Shown here: piece after piece, positions 61,199 through 64,000 of the stretch
Numbering within the stretch: position 1 is the stretch's first letter
How the letters are laid out: each line of letters begins with the position of its first letter
Assembly (NCBI GenBank): GCA_009746045.1
Contig: RPFO01000026.1
Span: 1,120,015 to 1,184,014 of the forward strand
Length of the DNA stretch: 64,000 nt
Source of the DNA: Mesostigma viride
Lineage: Eukaryota > Streptophyta > Mesostigmatophyceae > Mesostigmatales > Mesostigmataceae
Direction: 5' to 3'
Notes under the pieces: generated by a model
Told to the model about the DNA's origin: nothing
The model's database searches: none
What the model saw: only the letters and a program-made list of their open reading frames with translations
Translations under genes and position numbers: made by a program

Positions 61199-62040
61199 TC
61201 AACTGGGCTTGATCGACAGCACTGATAAAACAATCATCAAGTAGGAATGCATGCAGTCCCAGCGGGGAGCCAGCATTGCTGGATCGCGCCAAACCAGTGC
61301 ATTCATTCACGCATCTTCAAGGCTGGTGCATTAATTATTCACGTCATGACTTCATGTATTCATACGAGAGCGGTGGACTCTTTTTGACCTTGATCGAGCG
61401 CTGGTGGAGCCCTGTCGCACCTAATTTCATTCACGCGCCTCCGTTGGGAGAATAATGGGTACTGACTTTTTGAGAAGGTAGCTTTCATCCCTGTTTAATG
61501 CACAGCAAGAAGCGGGCACGGGACCCCTCCCTTCTCTCGTTACCTTTGACAGGCAGGCCACAGGTTCGCACCTTATAGCTTGCTGGGTCACGGCGACCGT
61601 GAAACAGCAATCCAGTGCTTAGGTTTGTGTTTTATGTTTCTCACGGAATTTTCTTTTCTTTTCCTTTTGGGGGGGGCGGAATCATCCATCAGCGCTGGTT
61701 GACCGGTGAAACTGGTGTTTTAGAAAGAAATGCACAGCGATGGGACAGTACTCTGTATGTACGTGGCGTGCCCGTGTGCGCCGCGTGTGCACACAAGTAC
61801 ATGTGCTGCCTTTTAACAGGCGAAGCTGATGTATGAAAGCAGCAGTGTTATGGCTGGCGTATTTGAGGTGGCCAAGTGTTTTCTCATAGCCAGCATTTTA
61901 TTTCCCGACATTCAGGGTGCATTGGGTGTATATATATTTTGTCTCCTTTATATATGGGTCTTGGGGAGACGTCCACTATATCTGAATAAGGGAATTCAGT
62001 GCTCCGAGGTCCCCCAACGGGAACACAAGACTAATTAATT
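61199..62040 (-). mobile_element. Divergent LINE 3' module and TTAA-tailed end
   Basis: 61430-61600 (CCTCCGTTGGGAG, ATCCCTGTTTAATGCACAGC, CAGGCAGGCCACAGG) is a decayed relative of the 8551 module. A separate plus-oriented end GGTCCCCCAACGGGAACACA runs into TTAATTAA at about 62012-62041. Otherwise the stretch appears empty. Confidence 0.55.
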
Positions 62041-62264
62041 AAGTAAAGATACTCGCCGGTTGACCTGCTTCCCCAAAAACCTGACCTTTCTTTACTGTAT
62101 TATTAAGTTAGACAACTACTGTATGTACAGTATCTAGAGGACAGCTCGGATCGATCAGCATTATATCCCCCTGTAGTGACTACATCTCTAGTTGTCCCAC
62201 TTCACATAGTTTTCTCATGCACTTATAGCATGGTTGGGGCATTAAATTATAGTAGTATTAAATT

Positions 62265-62480
62265 AAATTGTAACATATCAAGGAGAAATTGTAACATATC
62301 TCCGTCATGGGAGTACATGTCAAGGAGACAACCAGCGCAGGCCAGAAATCGGGAGAATCCGGACCATGCATGTAGCACATATCCCTGAGAAGGGGCATAT
62401 TTAAAATTAAATTAAATTATAACATGACTCCATTGGGAGATCATGTAGCACATATTCCCTTGCTGGATGGATGGAGGTCC
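62265..62480 (-). repeat. Three short pieces of the second 3' module
   Basis: AAATTGTAACATATC starts at 62269 and 62287, and AAATTATAACATGACTCCAT lies near 62415. Between them is the shared AACCAGCGCAGGCCAGAAAT linker (about 62329). This looks like repeated truncated insertions. Confidence 0.6.
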
Positions 62481-62918
62481 TCTCTAACCGCACGAATTAA
62501 GGCCCTCGCTGACCGCACGAAGAAGGTGCGGCTGCGGTGGAAGGACGACGCATGGCACATGGAGGTTATACCTCGCGGGAGGTTACCACGCCGAGGGGAG
62601 ACGCGCGGAATGGGTAGGGAGTAGGCCCTCCCCGCCCCCTCACACCGCGAGCAGCTACCGGGGGGTTAGCTAGAACCCACACCCCACACCCGTCGTCCGA
62701 TGGCCGAGCGTGTCTTGGATAGTCCAATCTCACGGACGACGCAACGGAGTCAAAGCCGCGACCTTCATCGCCAACTTTGCAACAAGGAGCGCCTGCTGGC
62801 TTTCGCAACCCGGCACTCCCAACGGTATGCTGCATTCTTTGACCCCAGTGCAAGACCAGGCGAGCAAGTCGCGCCGCCCGCCTGGAGGGTCAGTGCCCTA
62901 TGCGCGTTGAAAAGTACT

Positions 62919-63155
62919 ATGTTATCTCACGCCGCACACACGTCCCCGCCAGCCTCCCCCCACCCCCCTGCCGACACCGCGGGTCCCCGGCGCCCCCTGC
63001 TGGGCCAACGCCGGCACCACTCGCTGCGCATCGCTACCTACAATGTCCGCACCCTGCCCCGGCGGGGGAGATGCCCCCCCGCGGGCCAACGAGCTTGTCC
63101 ACTACTGCCGCCTATATGCCGGCGCGAGTCGAGGGGTCATCGCTATAGCCCTACC
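62919..63155 (+). pseudogene. LINE ORF2 start (APE-type endonuclease N-terminus), truncated and frameshifted
   Basis: From ATG 62919 the frame reaches SLRIATYNVRTL (about 63024-63060), the first strand of the endonuclease/exonuclease/phosphatase fold that opens LINE ORF2 proteins. A C-run at 63070-63078 shifts the frame. ANELVHYCRLYAGASRGVIA continues in another frame and then homology stops near 63155. Upstream (62480-62890) frames with RLRWKDDAWHMEVIPR may be the end of an ORF1. Confidence 0.65.
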
Positions 63156-64000
63156 ATGCAGCAGGTTGGGCGGCGATGGTGGCCGTTCGCTCGGCGATCT
63201 CGGGGACCTGCGTGGCCAGGGCGTCTACCTTGGTAGCAACTGCCTCAAGTTGCGGTGCCTTGGCCGACTCGGCCTTCCACCTGGTTAAGGCGGGTGGTCA
63301 CAGTGGCTGTGGCCTCGGAAACTTTGGTGGCAATGTGCTCTTGCGTAGCAGTAAACTCGAGGCTGGAGCTTAAGTGCGACTCGATCTGGCTTCAATGTTG
63401 TTGACCTTCGCCGAGAGAGTGTTGAGTGGGCCGTCAGGCGCGTTCAGGGCGGCGAGCTGCTCAGCCATCAGCGCCAGCTGCTCCGCCACTGCAGCTCGGA
63501 TGGAGTCCGTGCTGGGGGAGGTGCCGCTCTGCGGGGATGCTGCAGCTGCTGTGGCTGCCCGTCTGCGCTCATGCAGGAGGCTCCTGAGGCCAGTGTAGCC
63601 AATCTGGGTGATGTCTTGGGCGTCGCAGCGCAGGTAGCTGCACATGATGACTGCCTTCAAGTACGCCTCCGGTTCTTGAAGCAGCCATTCCCAGGCGGGC
63701 TTGGTGACCTAATTGTCGCCAGGGGTAGGCAGGAAAAGTTCGTCATGCATGGCGGGCCAGGAACTTGATAACATCGTCACATGCATTGTTCCTTCGTGAG
63801 CGTAAAGATTTCCAAGATGCAAAAATCCCGCTGGCCCGCGCCGAAGCGGCGGACATCCCATTTGGTATGGGAAGTTCGGGTTTTCTTGGGAATGGGCGAC
63901 GAATTTGGTGTAGAGCATTGCGTCGAGGGAGGCAGACCGGGGGGGAGAGCTTCGATCAGCGCGAAAAGGTTAGCGTCCGCAGGAGTTGATGTCGCACGTG
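63156..64000 (-). pseudogene. LINE ORF1 fragment, opposite orientation
   Basis: The minus strand encodes HDELFLPTPGDN, stop, VTKPAWEWLLQEPEAYLKAV, LRCDAQDITQIGYTGLRSLL and a coiled-coil-like AEQLALMAEQLAALNAPDGP run. This matches the N-terminal-to-coiled-coil plan of ORF1 copy A. It abuts the ORF2 fragment tail to tail and runs to the end of the window. Confidence 0.55.

Overview
This is nuclear DNA from a photosynthetic eukaryote, most likely a green-lineage alga. The genes have long GT-AG introns with C-rich acceptors, dense microsatellites, LINE/SINE-like retroelements and DNA-transposon relics. Coding exons are GC-rich, intergenic DNA is more AT-rich, and there are no operons. A plastid ribosomal protein uL4 gene, a 4-coumarate-CoA-ligase-like enzyme, a GT29 sialyltransferase-like protein and a lytic murein transglycosylase together fit an early-diverging green alga. 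The species cannot be named from this sequence.

Layout. 1-406 is a (GTT)n run, followed by a small TA-flanked inverted-repeat element (802-1267). 1632-11191 (+) is a seven-exon MltB-like transglycosylase gene whose introns hold LINE and SINE pieces and microsatellites. 11192-18200 is a retroelement graveyard with two LINE ORF1 copies and SINE-like units ending in TTAA tails. 18534-23265 (-) is a three-exon gene of unknown function. It is divergent from 24157-32486 (+), an eight-exon 4CL-like acyl-CoA synthetase with an 882-bp TIR transposon in its last intron. 33000-34200 is more TTAA-tailed elements. 34649-35770 (-) is a reverse transcriptase with a YIDD box. 36738-38625 (-) is plastid uL4, divergent from 39625-61198 (+), a giant GT29 gene with a Gln-rich stem of about 1,490 residues and an intron carrying an 8.4-kb minisatellite. 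61.4-64 kb is more LINE debris, including the start of an endonuclease ORF.

The main unexpected pattern is that intron tandem repeats often prove to be decayed copies of the adjoining exon-intron boundary. Acceptor copies lie upstream of the real acceptor and donor copies lie downstream of the real donor. This happens in all three long plus-strand genes and probably in the unknown gene, and it scatters decoy splice sites through the introns. A second pattern is a set of LINE and SINE units that share hairpin-rich 3' ends and (TTAA)n tails.

All exon models were derived by hand from splice dinucleotides, reading phase and protein-family motifs. They have not been tested against transcripts.
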